This document shows positions 1 to 6,837 of a DNA stretch of 8,777 bases, one piece after another. The stretch is from JANWKQ01 sp964624635 (GTDB lineage Bacteria; Bacteroidota; Bacteroidia; CAIKAF01), in the NCBI GenBank assembly GCA_964624635.1, contig CAZUXM010000093.1, positions 1 through 8,777 of the forward strand. The letters are read 5' to 3'. Within the stretch, counting starts at the first letter, position 1; every line of letters starts with the position of its first letter. The position numbers and the translations under genes were made by a program. Under the pieces are notes generated by a model. It was not told where the DNA came from and did no database searches. It was given only the letters and a program-made list of their open reading frames with translations.

Positions 1-1437
1 GTTATTTGTACATCAGGTACTGCCAGTTTAAATTTATCTCCGGCTATTGCAGAAGCGTTTCATCAACAAGTTCCATTAATCGTTTTAACAGCTGATCGTC
101 CAGAAGCATGGATATATCAACAAGACGGACAAGCCATCAATCAGAAAAATATTTACAGTAATTTTTCAGCGGCTTCTTATTCGTTAAAAGGTGAATTGTA
201 TACAGATGATGATCTTTGGTATACACAAAGAATTATCAACGAGGTATGTCATGTTGCCCAATCACAAAAAAAGCCGGTGCATATTAATATAGGTTTTGCA
301 GAGCCATTGTATAATGATACTTATTCTCCTGTGAAAGGAAAAAAAATCGATCTTTTTGACAGCCCGGGTTATTTTTTACATTGGGAAAATTTGTTTGATA
401 AGACCTGCAATGTACTTGTAGTTTTAGGACAGTTAAACATTCATCCGAAAGTGGTTGATAGTATTGCGAAGTTGATGATTAATCCTAATGTAGTAGTGTT
501 GGCTGAAAATCTGGCCAATGTACCTTCGGAATATATTATTTCCAATGCAACCGAAGCGATTGGGATTGATAAAGGTATTACGAAGCCCGATGTAATTGTG
601 TATGCAGGAGGTGCCATTGTATCAAAACAACTTAAAAAGTATATTACTTCATTAGGTGTTAAAGTAGTTAGAATTCAGGAAAATGGATTTGAAGTAGATA
701 CATTTAAAAATAATGTAGCAGTTGTTAGTCAATCAGTGGTTGATGGATTAGAAACACTCGCTGATTATGCCGGAGGTAATAACAGTTCTTCATTTTCAGC
801 TGAATGGAAATCAGCGGCGGAATCTGCAAGAAGATACAGAAATGAATTTATACATACTGCGAGTTTTTGTGATTTGAAAGTGTTTGATTTTATATCTAAA
901 AAACTTCTTCCTGACACTGTTGTGCATTTAGGTAACAGCACTCCGGTTAGATATGCTCAATTGTTTAATGATATTTATAGAGAAGATATCATTTTCCAAT
1001 CCAATCGAGGCACCAGCGGAATAGATGGTTCATCAAGTACAGCATTGGGATACAGTTTTGCATCAGATAAAAATAACTTTTTGATTACAGGAGAATTAGC
1101 ATTTCAATATGATTCAAATGCTTTTTTTAACCAATATCAAAAAGGAAATCTCAAAGTGATTGTAATCAATAATTCAGGAGGCAATATATTTAGAGTGATT
1201 GATGGCCCTCGTGACCTTCCCGAAAGAGAAAAATATTTTGAAACTATACATCAGTATGAATGCTCACATCTATGTAAACATTTTGGGCTGAATTATTTTT
1301 CAGCAGAAGATGAAAGTAGTTTACATGCAGTGTGGTTTGATTTTGTTAGAAATAATACAAAAACATCGGTACTCGAAATATTTACCGATGCTGAACTAAG
1401 TGCTAATACATTTAAAGAGTTTTATAAAAAAATTTAA
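1..1437 (+). CDS. menD: MenD, SEPHCHC synthase (5' partial)
   Basis: Thiamine-diphosphate enzyme that joins 2-oxoglutarate (as succinic semialdehyde-ThDP) to isochorismate, the first committed step of menaquinone synthesis in the cytosol. The frame is open from base 1, so the start lies upstream. By alignment from memory to E. coli MenD about 74 N-terminal residues are missing, including the catalytic Glu55 region; 478 codons remain, giving about 552 in all against 556. Seen: TSGTA near codon 4, TADRP with R33 and Q44 in the places of E. coli R107 and Q118, GNSTPVR (R317, like R395), SNRGTSGIDG (R336, like R413), and the C-terminal ThDP/metal motif GELAF...VINNSGG at codons 364-395. Odd: the metal-ligand Asp of that motif is Glu (codon 365). 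menB follows after 9 bases, so the two are very likely co-transcribed. Family assignment is firm. Confidence 0.95.
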   Translation, partial: VICTSGTASLNLSPAIAEAFHQQVPLIVLTADRPEAWIYQQDGQAINQKNIYSNFSAASYSLKGELYTDDDLWYTQRIINEVCHVAQSQKKPVHINIGFAEPLYNDTYSPVKGKKIDLFDSPGYFLHWENLFDKTCNVLVVLGQLNIHPKVVDSIAKLMINPNVVVLAENLANVPSEYIISNATEAIGIDKGITKPDVIVYAGGAIVSKQLKKYITSLGVKVVRIQENGFEVDTFKNNVAVVSQSVVDGLETLADYAGGNNSSSFSAEWKSAAESARRYRNEFIHTASFCDLKVFDFISKKLLPDTVVHLGNSTPVRYAQLFNDIYREDIIFQSNRGTSGIDGSSSTALGYSFASDKNNFLITGELAFQYDSNAFFNQYQKGNLKVIVINNSGGNIFRVIDGPRDLPEREKYFETIHQYECSHLCKHFGLNYFSAEDESSLHAVWFDFVRNNTKTSVLEIFTDAELSANTFKEFYKKI

Positions 1438-1446
1438 TCATAGTTT

Positions 1447-2286
1447 ATGTCAATTAACTGGACAACATTAAAAGAATACGAAGACATCACTTTTAAATAC
1501 TGTAATGGTGTAGCTCGTATTGCTTTTAACCGACCTGAAGTAAGAAATGCTTTTCGTCCAAAAACAACTGCCGAGTTATTGGACGCATTAATTATTTGCC
1601 ATGAAAGTCAGGAAATAGGAGTAGTATTATTAACAGGCGAAGGTCCATCTCCTAAAGACGGTGGTTGGGCATTTTGTTCGGGAGGTGATCAACAGGTACG
1701 TTCTAATACCGGTTATAAAGGAGATGATGGAGTAAATCGTTTTAATATACTTGATGTTCAGCGTCAGATTCGTTTTATGAATAAAGTGGTGATTGCAGTT
1801 GTGCCGGGTTGGGCAGTGGGTGGTGGACATAGTTTGCATGTGGTTTGTGATTTAACTATTGCCAGTAAGGAGCATGCTATATTTAAACAAACAGATGCCA
1901 ACGTAGCTAGTTTTGATGCGGGTTTTGGTTCAGCATATTTAGCTCGTCAGGTAGGCCAAAAACGAGCCAGAGAAGTTTTCTTTTTAGAAAAGGAATATTC
2001 GGCGCAGGAAGCCTATGAAATGGGAATGGTAAATGCAGTGGTATCACATGCTGAACTAGATCAATTCGCCTATGATTGGGCACAAACTATTATGACCAAA
2101 AGTCCAACAGCTATTAAAATGTTGAAGTTTGCCTTTAATTTGATTGATGATGGATTGGTAGGTCAACAAGTGTTTGCCGGTGAAGCAACCCGTTTGGCTT
2201 ATATGACCGAAGAAGCCGCCGAAGGTAGAAATGCTTTCTTAGAAAAAAGAAAACCTGATTTTTCAAAACTTCCTAAATTTCCATAA
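1447..2286 (+). CDS. menB: MenB, 1,4-dihydroxy-2-naphthoyl-CoA synthase
   Basis: Crotonase-fold enzyme that closes the second ring of o-succinylbenzoyl-CoA to give DHNA-CoA (Dieckmann-type cyclisation), cytosolic. The 279 aa match the usual family length. Seen: WAFCSGGDQ (residues 74-82, oxyanion-hole region), PGWAVGGGHSLHVVCDL (120-135, second oxyanion glycines), QTDANVASFDAGF (148-160) with S155 and D157 of the active site, Y252 in LAYMTEEA, and the C-terminal RKPDFSK. Residue 150 is Asp where E. coli MenB has Gly156; this is the class, typified by M. tuberculosis MenB, in which the side-chain carboxylate replaces a bound bicarbonate. The C-terminal half also resembles the mycobacterial protein (FAFNLIDDGLVGQQ). 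The ATG at 1447 lies just after menD and gives the expected N-terminus. No clear Shine-Dalgarno, as is normal for Bacteroidetes. Confidence 0.97.
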   Translation: MSINWTTLKEYEDITFKYCNGVARIAFNRPEVRNAFRPKTTAELLDALIICHESQEIGVVLLTGEGPSPKDGGWAFCSGGDQQVRSNTGYKGDDGVNRFNILDVQRQIRFMNKVVIAVVPGWAVGGGHSLHVVCDLTIASKEHAIFKQTDANVASFDAGFGSAYLARQVGQKRAREVFFLEKEYSAQEAYEMGMVNAVVSHAELDQFAYDWAQTIMTKSPTAIKMLKFAFNLIDDGLVGQQVFAGEATRLAYMTEEAAEGRNAFLEKRKPDFSKLPKFP

Positions 2287-2287
2287 A

Positions 2288-2323
2288 TAGATTTTAGGTT
2301 TGAAGTCTATTATCTAAAATCTA
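2288..2323. repeat. 10-bp inverted repeat in the menB-menA gap, with a promoter-like TAGGTTTG
   Basis: The only sizeable gap in the men operon (57 bases) holds a perfect inverted repeat: TAGATTTTAG at 2288-2297 and CTAAAATCTA at 2314-2323, with a 16-base spacer. The overlapping TAGGTTTG at 2295-2302 fits the Bacteroidetes -7 consensus TAnnTTTG, but no TTG is seen at the -33 spacing. The stem is AT-rich and weak. It could be an attenuator, a protein-binding site, an internal promoter for menA, or chance in AT-rich DNA. Confidence 0.35.
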
Positions 2324-2343
2324 ATATCTATAGTTTCATAAAA

Positions 2344-3237
2344 ATGAAAGCCTGGTTAAAAGCAATGCGATTAAGAACTTTACCACTTGCGGTTTCAGGC
2401 ATTGTGGTGGGTAACGCAGTTGCATTTTATTATGGAACCATGGATGGATTGATTCTTAAACTATCATTATACACTGCATTGTTATTACAAATACTTTCCA
2501 ATTTTGCCAATGATTATGGTGATTTTTTAAAAGGTACTGACAATAAAGAAAGGGTGGGCCCGGAAAGAGCATTGCAAAGTGGAGCTATTTCTCCATCAAG
2601 TATGAAAACCGCCATGGTGATTACCGGATTTTTTGCATTTGTTTGCGGATTATGGTTAGTTTATCATGGTTTAAGTGATGCCAATCCTACGGCAGGTTTC
2701 TTTTTTATTGGTATCGGTATTATTTGCATCATTGCGGCTATATTTTACACGGTGGGTAAAAACGCCTATGGATATAAAGGGTTGGGTGATATCATGGTGT
2801 TTTTGTTTTTTGGGATAACTGCAGTTGCCGGATCGTTTTATTTGCAATATAAAAATATTGAATGGCAGGTGATGTTACCTGCGGCAGTTATTGGATTTTT
2901 TTCAGCCGGAGTACTTAATATGAATAATATGAGGGATGTGGTAAATGATCAGGCTTGTGGAAAGATTACCATTCCGGTTCGATTAGGATTTAAAGCATCT
3001 AAATTTTATCATAGTTTTTTAATGTTAGGAGGTACTACTTGTGCCATTCTATTTCAGTTCATGTATCTTCCTATCTATTTTTCATGGCATTTAGCATCTT
3101 TATTATTGGTTTTAATACATCTGGTAATTGTTTGGAAAATTACCGATGAAAAAAAATATGATCAACAATTAAAAGTAGTAGTGTTGATTACGTTGTTATA
3201 TTCTACCTTATTGAGTGTTTCATTATTTACTAAATAA
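2344..3237 (+). CDS. menA: MenA, 1,4-dihydroxy-2-naphthoate polyprenyltransferase
   Basis: UbiA-superfamily membrane enzyme that attaches the isoprenoid tail to DHNA, giving demethylmenaquinone. The 297 aa match the family length. The two Asp-rich motifs that bind Mg-diphosphate are both present: NFANDYGDFLKGTD (residues 53-66) and NMNNMRDVVND (192-202). Between them lies the usual YGYKGLGDIMVFLFFG segment (142-157). Several hydrophobic stretches fit a multi-pass protein, for example around residues 13-30, 40-55, 90-108, 118-136, 150-166, 177-192, 224-242, 247-265 and 276-294. The start ATG at 2344 precedes the typical MKAWLKAMRLRTLPLAVSGI opening. The UbiA relatives UbiA and COQ2 are made unlikely by the men neighbours. 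menC begins 2 bases after the stop. Confidence 0.96.
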   Translation: MKAWLKAMRLRTLPLAVSGIVVGNAVAFYYGTMDGLILKLSLYTALLLQILSNFANDYGDFLKGTDNKERVGPERALQSGAISPSSMKTAMVITGFFAFVCGLWLVYHGLSDANPTAGFFFIGIGIICIIAAIFYTVGKNAYGYKGLGDIMVFLFFGITAVAGSFYLQYKNIEWQVMLPAAVIGFFSAGVLNMNNMRDVVNDQACGKITIPVRLGFKASKFYHSFLMLGGTTCAILFQFMYLPIYFSWHLASLLLVLIHLVIVWKITDEKKYDQQLKVVVLITLLYSTLLSVSLFTK

Positions 3238-3239
3238 TT

Positions 3240-4355
3240 ATGATACAGCCGGATTTTGATTCAGAAGACGTTTTTGACCNNNNNNNNNNCAGGAATCTTG
3301 ATTTTAAAAATTTAAAAGCCGAGTTTGTTCCTTATCAACTCAAATTTAAACGTCCTGCACGTACATCACGTAATGTAATGACAGATAGAAATATCTGGTT
3401 ATTGAAAGTGTATGAAAAGGAGTATCCTGAGTTATCAGGATATGGTGAAGTGGCACCATTGCCCGGATTAAGTATTGATACACCTCAAATGGTAGAAGAT
3501 GCTTTGATTGATGTTTGTGTAAAGATTAATCAATACGAGAAACTAATCTCAGGAGAGTTAGAAAGATATCCTTCGGTACAATTTGCTTTGGAACAAGCAC
3601 TACTTGATTTAAAAAATAACGGAGATAAAATTTTATTTCCTTCAAAGTTCACTCAAGGTCAGGAACTAATTAAAACCAACGGATTAATTTGGATGGGTGA
3701 GCCGGATTATATGATTGATCAGATCAACGAAAAAATCAATGCAGGATTCAAATGCATAAAATTAAAGATTGGCGCACTTGATTTTGATGATGAAATGAGA
3801 ATCATTGAACAAATACGAGATGTTTTTGGATATCAAGATTTGGAAATTAGATTGGATGCCAACGGCGCTTTTCATATTGATGATGCCTTATCGTTTCTTG
3901 AGCAATTAGCACCGTATGAAATTCATAGTATAGAGCAACCAATCAAATCAGCTCAATGGGATGAAATGGCAGAGCTATGTCAACAAAGCCCTATCCCAAT
4001 TGCATTGGACGAAGAATGTATTGGTGCTATTACTAAGGAGGAAAAAGAAGAAATATTAGATAATATTACTCCATCTTTTATTGTTTTGAAACCATCTTTA
4101 CTGGGGGGATTTCAACAAAGCGAAGAGTGGATAGAATTAGCCGAACAACGTGATATTCATTGGTGGGTCACCAGTTCTTTGGAATCAAACGTGGGTTTAA
4201 ATGCTATTGCACAATGGACTTTTACCAAACAAAATCCTATACATCAAGGGTTGGGAACCGGACAGTTATTCACCAATAATTTCGATTGCCCCTTGTATAT
4301 GGATACAGAAAATTTAATGTATGACCCTTCAGAACCCTGGAAACTAAAATTTTAA
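3240..4355 (+). CDS. menC: MenC, o-succinylbenzoate synthase (contains an N run)
   Basis: Enolase-superfamily dehydratase converting SHCHC to o-succinylbenzoate with Mg2+. All catalytic landmarks are visible (numbers provisional because of the gap): KLK (K174, K176) as acid/base lysines, metal ligands D206 (RLDAN), E232 (SIEQP) and D257 (ALDEE), and K284 (VLKPSLLGG). The C-terminal GLGTGQLF is typical. Ten Ns at 3280-3289 hide codons 14-17. The usual MenC N-terminus starts near LKAEFVPYQLKFKRPARTSR (residues 25-44). The acidic opening MIQPDFDSEDVFD is therefore atypical: either a real lineage-specific extension, or the true start lies inside the gap. The ATG at 3240 is favoured by its 2-base distance from the menA stop and because the stated gap length keeps the frame; no in-frame ATG lies between the gap and the conserved region. 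The menC call itself is firm. Confidence 0.93.
   Translation: MIQPDFDSEDVFDXXXXRNLDFKNLKAEFVPYQLKFKRPARTSRNVMTDRNIWLLKVYEKEYPELSGYGEVAPLPGLSIDTPQMVEDALIDVCVKINQYEKLISGELERYPSVQFALEQALLDLKNNGDKILFPSKFTQGQELIKTNGLIWMGEPDYMIDQINEKINAGFKCIKLKIGALDFDDEMRIIEQIRDVFGYQDLEIRLDANGAFHIDDALSFLEQLAPYEIHSIEQPIKSAQWDEMAELCQQSPIPIALDEECIGAITKEEKEEILDNITPSFIVLKPSLLGGFQQSEEWIELAEQRDIHWWVTSSLESNVGLNAIAQWTFTKQNPIHQGLGTGQLFTNNFDCPLYMDTENLMYDPSEPWKLKF
3280..3289. other. Assembly gap, 10 Ns, near the menC start
   Basis: A run of exactly ten Ns falls in the N-terminal coding region of menC. The flanks stay in the same reading frame if the length is right. The round number suggests either a scaffold placeholder or a masked segment, so the true length is uncertain. 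Confidence 0.95.
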
Positions 4356-5405
4356 ATGAATCCATATTTCCATATCAATGGCGTTCAATATGATGCCCCT
4401 CGTATTATGGAAGAAATCATTTCTCATCCACCGGAATGGAAATTAAAAGGATTGGAGTTTATGATTCAGATGTTGGACCCTTCCCATGCCCCTGTTCATT
4501 TTTATACTTCAGGTACTACGGGAAAACCGAAGCATGTACAATTCACTAAAAGTCAAATTTTATATAGCGCAAAAAATACTTGCAAGTTTTTAAAAATAAA
4601 TTCAAATTCCACGTTGTTTTTATGCTTACCTGCTGATATGGTAGCCGGTAGATTAATGTTGATAAGGGCATTGGTATCAGGAGCAAAACTTATTTGGGTG
4701 GAGCCTTCATTACAACCGTTAAAAGAAGATCATCATATGGATATGGCTGCTTTTACACCGGCTCAAGTAACTACTATTTTGCAGGAAGAGGGTCCAAAAA
4801 ATAGACTCAAAAAAATACAGCAAATAATTATTGGTGGGGGAGAAGTGAGTTTTAGTTTAGAAAACGAATTAAAAAAACTTTACACAACTATATACGCTAC
4901 CTATGGTATGACGGAAACATTAACCCATGTAGCCATGAGGAAAATTGGTGAAGAATTATATCATTCCGTTTATGCGGAAGGGGTATTTTCTGTAAATGAA
5001 AATAATTGTTTAGAAATTACCTTGCCGTTTATGAATGAACAAAAGTTGGTAACCAACGATATTGTTGAATTAATATCTTCTTCTTCTTTTATTTGGAAGG
5101 GGAGGATTGATCATATAATCAATTCAGGAGGAGTAAAACTCCATCCTGAAGAAATGGAAAAGGTATTGGTGGAAGCCCAGATTTTGCCTCAAGGTAGTTT
5201 TTATATAACCTCCCAACCTGACGAAAAGTTTGGTGAATCTCCTGTATTGATTGTATTAAAAGAACTTGCACCAACTCATTTGGACCCATTTTTGTCATCT
5301 GTAAACGGATTGTTAAAAAAACATGAGGTGGTAAAAGCTATCTATATTTTCGATAAATTTGAATATACAGCTAGTGGTAAGTTAAAACGCAGTAAAATTC
5401 ATTGA
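4356..5405 (+). CDS. menE: MenE, o-succinylbenzoate--CoA ligase (short form)
   Basis: Acyl-adenylate-forming (ANL) enzyme that activates o-succinylbenzoate with ATP and CoA, supplying OSB-CoA to MenB. Seen: P-loop YTSGTTGKPKH (residues 50-60), ATYGMTET (181-188), TNDIVE (233-238, the A7 position), GRIDHIINSGGVKLHPEEME (249-268, the hinge and A8 region), and TASGKLKR with K342 as the expected adenylation lysine. At 349 aa it lacks about the first 100-150 residues of the Bacillus-type enzyme (around 480 aa): the P-loop is already at residue 50. No upstream remnant exists, since the ATG at 4356 directly abuts the menC TAA, so this is a compact native form, as seen in other Bacteroidetes, rather than a truncation. 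The zero spacing implies translational coupling. Other ANL ligases are possible by sequence alone, but the operon settles the substrate. Confidence 0.93.
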   Translation: MNPYFHINGVQYDAPRIMEEIISHPPEWKLKGLEFMIQMLDPSHAPVHFYTSGTTGKPKHVQFTKSQILYSAKNTCKFLKINSNSTLFLCLPADMVAGRLMLIRALVSGAKLIWVEPSLQPLKEDHHMDMAAFTPAQVTTILQEEGPKNRLKKIQQIIIGGGEVSFSLENELKKLYTTIYATYGMTETLTHVAMRKIGEELYHSVYAEGVFSVNENNCLEITLPFMNEQKLVTNDIVELISSSSFIWKGRIDHIINSGGVKLHPEEMEKVLVEAQILPQGSFYITSQPDEKFGESPVLIVLKELAPTHLDPFLSSVNGLLKKHEVVKAIYIFDKFEYTASGKLKRSKIH

Positions 5406-5827
5406 AAAAGCTCTCCTTCATATTTGTTTTGTTTATGAGTAGTATAATTCTTACTGCTCAAACTACTGATGATGCCATATTGGTAGATGTTGAGGTTAAG
5501 CCTACCTGGAAAAGCTGTGAAGCGGAAGCAGATGTACAGTTAAGGCAGGAATGTTTCGAAAAAAATCTGGCTTCCTTTTTTAACGACTTTATTATTTATC
5601 CTGAAAAAGCCCGTAAGAAAAAAGTAGAAGGGCAGGTGATTGTACAATTTGTAGTTGAGAAAGACGGATCAGTTTCTAATATCCAGGTAATGCAGGATAT
5701 TGGCAACGGTTGTGGTGATGAAGTAGTAAGAGCTATTCAGCATTTACCCCAATTAGCACCCGGATTTAATAATGGCTCACCGGTTCGTGTTTTATACAGA
5801 GCTCCATTTAATTTTAAGTTGAAGTAA
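5402..5827 (+). CDS. Secreted TonB C-terminal-domain protein
   Basis: Small periplasmic protein (141 aa) of unknown specific role. Residues 1-20 (MKKLSFIFVLFMSSIILTAQ) look like a cleavable Sec signal peptide ending in AQ. From about residue 60 comes a TonB C-terminal fold: IIYPEKARKKKVEGQVIVQF, then VVEKDGSVSNIQV, and the closing LAPGFNNGSPVRVLYRAPFNFKL. It has no proline-rich linker and no retained transmembrane anchor, so it is not a canonical TonB; stand-alone TonB_C proteins like this are common in Bacteroidetes. Three cysteines remain after the signal peptide (C39, C51, C104). The start is chosen as TTG at 5402, because the next in-frame start (ATG at 5435) would destroy the n-region of the signal peptide. 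The TTG overlaps the menE stop by 4 bases (TTGA), which suggests coupled translation with the men operon. A functional link to menaquinone is not evident. Confidence 0.85.
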   Translation: MKKLSFIFVLFMSSIILTAQTTDDAILVDVEVKPTWKSCEAEADVQLRQECFEKNLASFFNDFIIYPEKARKKKVEGQVIVQFVVEKDGSVSNIQVMQDIGNGCGDEVVRAIQHLPQLAPGFNNGSPVRVLYRAPFNFKLK

Positions 5828-5844
5828 AAGTATTTGGTCTTTAT

Positions 5845-5873
5845 CGTCATGCTGAACTTGTTTCAGCATGACG
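5845..5873. terminator. REP-like palindrome, likely bidirectional terminator between convergent genes
   Basis: Perfect 12-bp inverted repeat: CGTCATGCTGAA at 5845-5856 and TTCAGCATGACG at 5862-5873, with the 5-base loop CTTGT. It lies 17 bases after the TonB-domain gene stop and 7 bases beyond the stop of the converging OmpA gene, the right place for a shared terminator. No strong T-run follows on either strand, so termination is inferred from position and stem strength. The core GTCATGCTGAACTTGTTTCA is, from memory, a dispersed palindrome seen in many bacterial genomes, which is why a REP-type repeat is suggested. Confidence 0.7.
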
Positions 5874-5880
5874 CAATGTA

Positions 5881-6837
5881 TTATTTCATTATATCAAACA
5901 ACTCATTTAAGTTAGGCGTAAGGATGATTTCAGTTCTCCTGTTTTTAGCCCTGTTTTCAGGACTATCGTTTGATACCAATGGGAAAAACTCCCCTCTTCC
6001 GGCGGAGGTAATTCTGGAAGGTTCAATAGAAGCACTGCCTAAAATAATTTTGGTAACCGCATTGGCTCTTGCAACTGATAGATCCCAATTATCTTTATTA
6101 CATCCTGTTCCTTTTAAAGGTACATTATCCGTATGACCTTCTACCATAATATTGATGTCTTTTTCTTTTTCCAAAACTCTGGCTAATTCTTTTAAGGCAT
6201 CTTTACCTTTAGGGTCTACTTCGGTACTTCCACTGGCAAATAATAATTTTTCACTCATACTAACATATACTTTACCATTTTTTATTTCTACCGAAAGTCC
6301 GGAATCTTTAAAACCTTTTAAAGCATCCAATAGTTTGTTTTTTAAGTTTTGTACATCACGGTCTTTTTGAGCAAGGGCTTCTTCCAAATCTTTTAGTCTT
6401 TGTGATTTTTGAGCTAATTCATCTTCTCTTTCCTGCAATTTAATTTTTGATTCTCTTAATTCATTAATTAAATCAGTNNNNNNNNNNNNNNNNNNNNNNA
6501 TTTCTTTTTCGCTACCTTTTAAAAGTTTCATGTAATTATCTTCAAGGGTAGTATTTAAATCACTTAACTCTTTGTTTTTTGATCTTAAATATCTAATCTC
6601 ATTACCTATACTGGTGGTATCAGCTATCAAATCTTTTTGTGCTTTTTCAAGTAGAGTAATTCTGCTGGTTGCATCCGCCAGATCTGCGTTTAGTTTTTGA
6701 TTGGCAATAGTAAGGCTATCTCTGTTTTTGGCACAGTCGTTATATAAATTTTCAAGATCCTTAAATTTTTTGCTGGTTACACAACTGCTTAATGTAATAA
6801 GGAGTATAACTATATGGAAAACTTTTATGTACTTCAT
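5881..6837 (-). CDS. OmpA-family lipoprotein with coiled-coil linker (contains an N run)
   Basis: Outer-membrane lipoprotein that probably tethers the envelope to peptidoglycan. With the start ATG at 6837 it has 318 aa. Residues 1-19 form a lipoprotein signal: MKYIKVF, a hydrophobic core, then LSSC with Cys19 as the acylated residue. Residues about 25-175 are rich in Lys/Glu/Leu heptads, a long coiled coil (for example ELREREDEL-like stretches near 126-165). Residues about 185-305 are an OmpA C-terminal domain: LLFASGSTEVDPKG, MVEGHTDN (231-238), D252 and R257 (WDLSVARA) that fit the diaminopimelate-binding pair, and NRRTEI (299-304). An in-frame ATG 18 codons upstream (6891) was rejected because it would bury the lipoprotein signal. 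Twenty-two Ns at 6478-6499 hide about 8 coiled-coil residues; the frame continues across. It is transcribed alone, convergent to the TonB-domain gene. Role is inferred from domain architecture. Confidence 0.9.
   Translation of the reverse strand: MKYIKVFHIVILLITLSSCVTSKKFKDLENLYNDCAKNRDSLTIANQKLNADLADATSRITLLEKAQKDLIADTTSIGNEIRYLRSKNKELSDLNTTLEDNYMKLLKGSEKEXXXXXXXXTDLINELRESKIKLQEREDELAQKSQRLKDLEEALAQKDRDVQNLKNKLLDALKGFKDSGLSVEIKNGKVYVSMSEKLLFASGSTEVDPKGKDALKELARVLEKEKDINIMVEGHTDNVPLKGTGCNKDNWDLSVARANAVTKIILGSASIEPSRITSAGRGEFFPLVSNDSPENRAKNRRTEIILTPNLNELFDIMK
6478..6499. other. Assembly gap, 22 Ns, inside the coiled coil of the OmpA-family gene
   Basis: Twenty-two consecutive Ns. Frame and coiled-coil character match on both sides, so the gap length may be about right, but a heptad-repeat region could have collapsed in assembly and the true length could differ. 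Confidence 0.95.

Noticed and set aside
196..198. TTG as the menD start
   Set aside because: Conserved MenD sequence (TSGTA, TADRP) is encoded upstream in the same frame from base 1, so the gene is simply cut by the window edge.
1630..1839. 69-codon open frame on the - strand
   Set aside because: It lies wholly inside the well-conserved menB gene in antisense and has no recognisable protein character.
5435..5437. ATG as start of the TonB-domain gene
   Set aside because: It would remove the positively charged and hydrophobic start of the signal peptide that the TTG at 5402 provides.
5402..5827. Canonical TonB energy transducer
   Set aside because: It has a cleavable signal peptide instead of a membrane anchor, no proline-rich linker, and no exbB/exbD beside it.
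5834..6136. 100-codon open frame on the + strand
   Set aside because: Its first part is a translation of the palindrome (LNLFQH) and the rest is antisense to the OmpA domain, which has clear family motifs.
6152..6370. 72-codon open frame on the + strand
   Set aside because: Antisense shadow of the OmpA-family gene.
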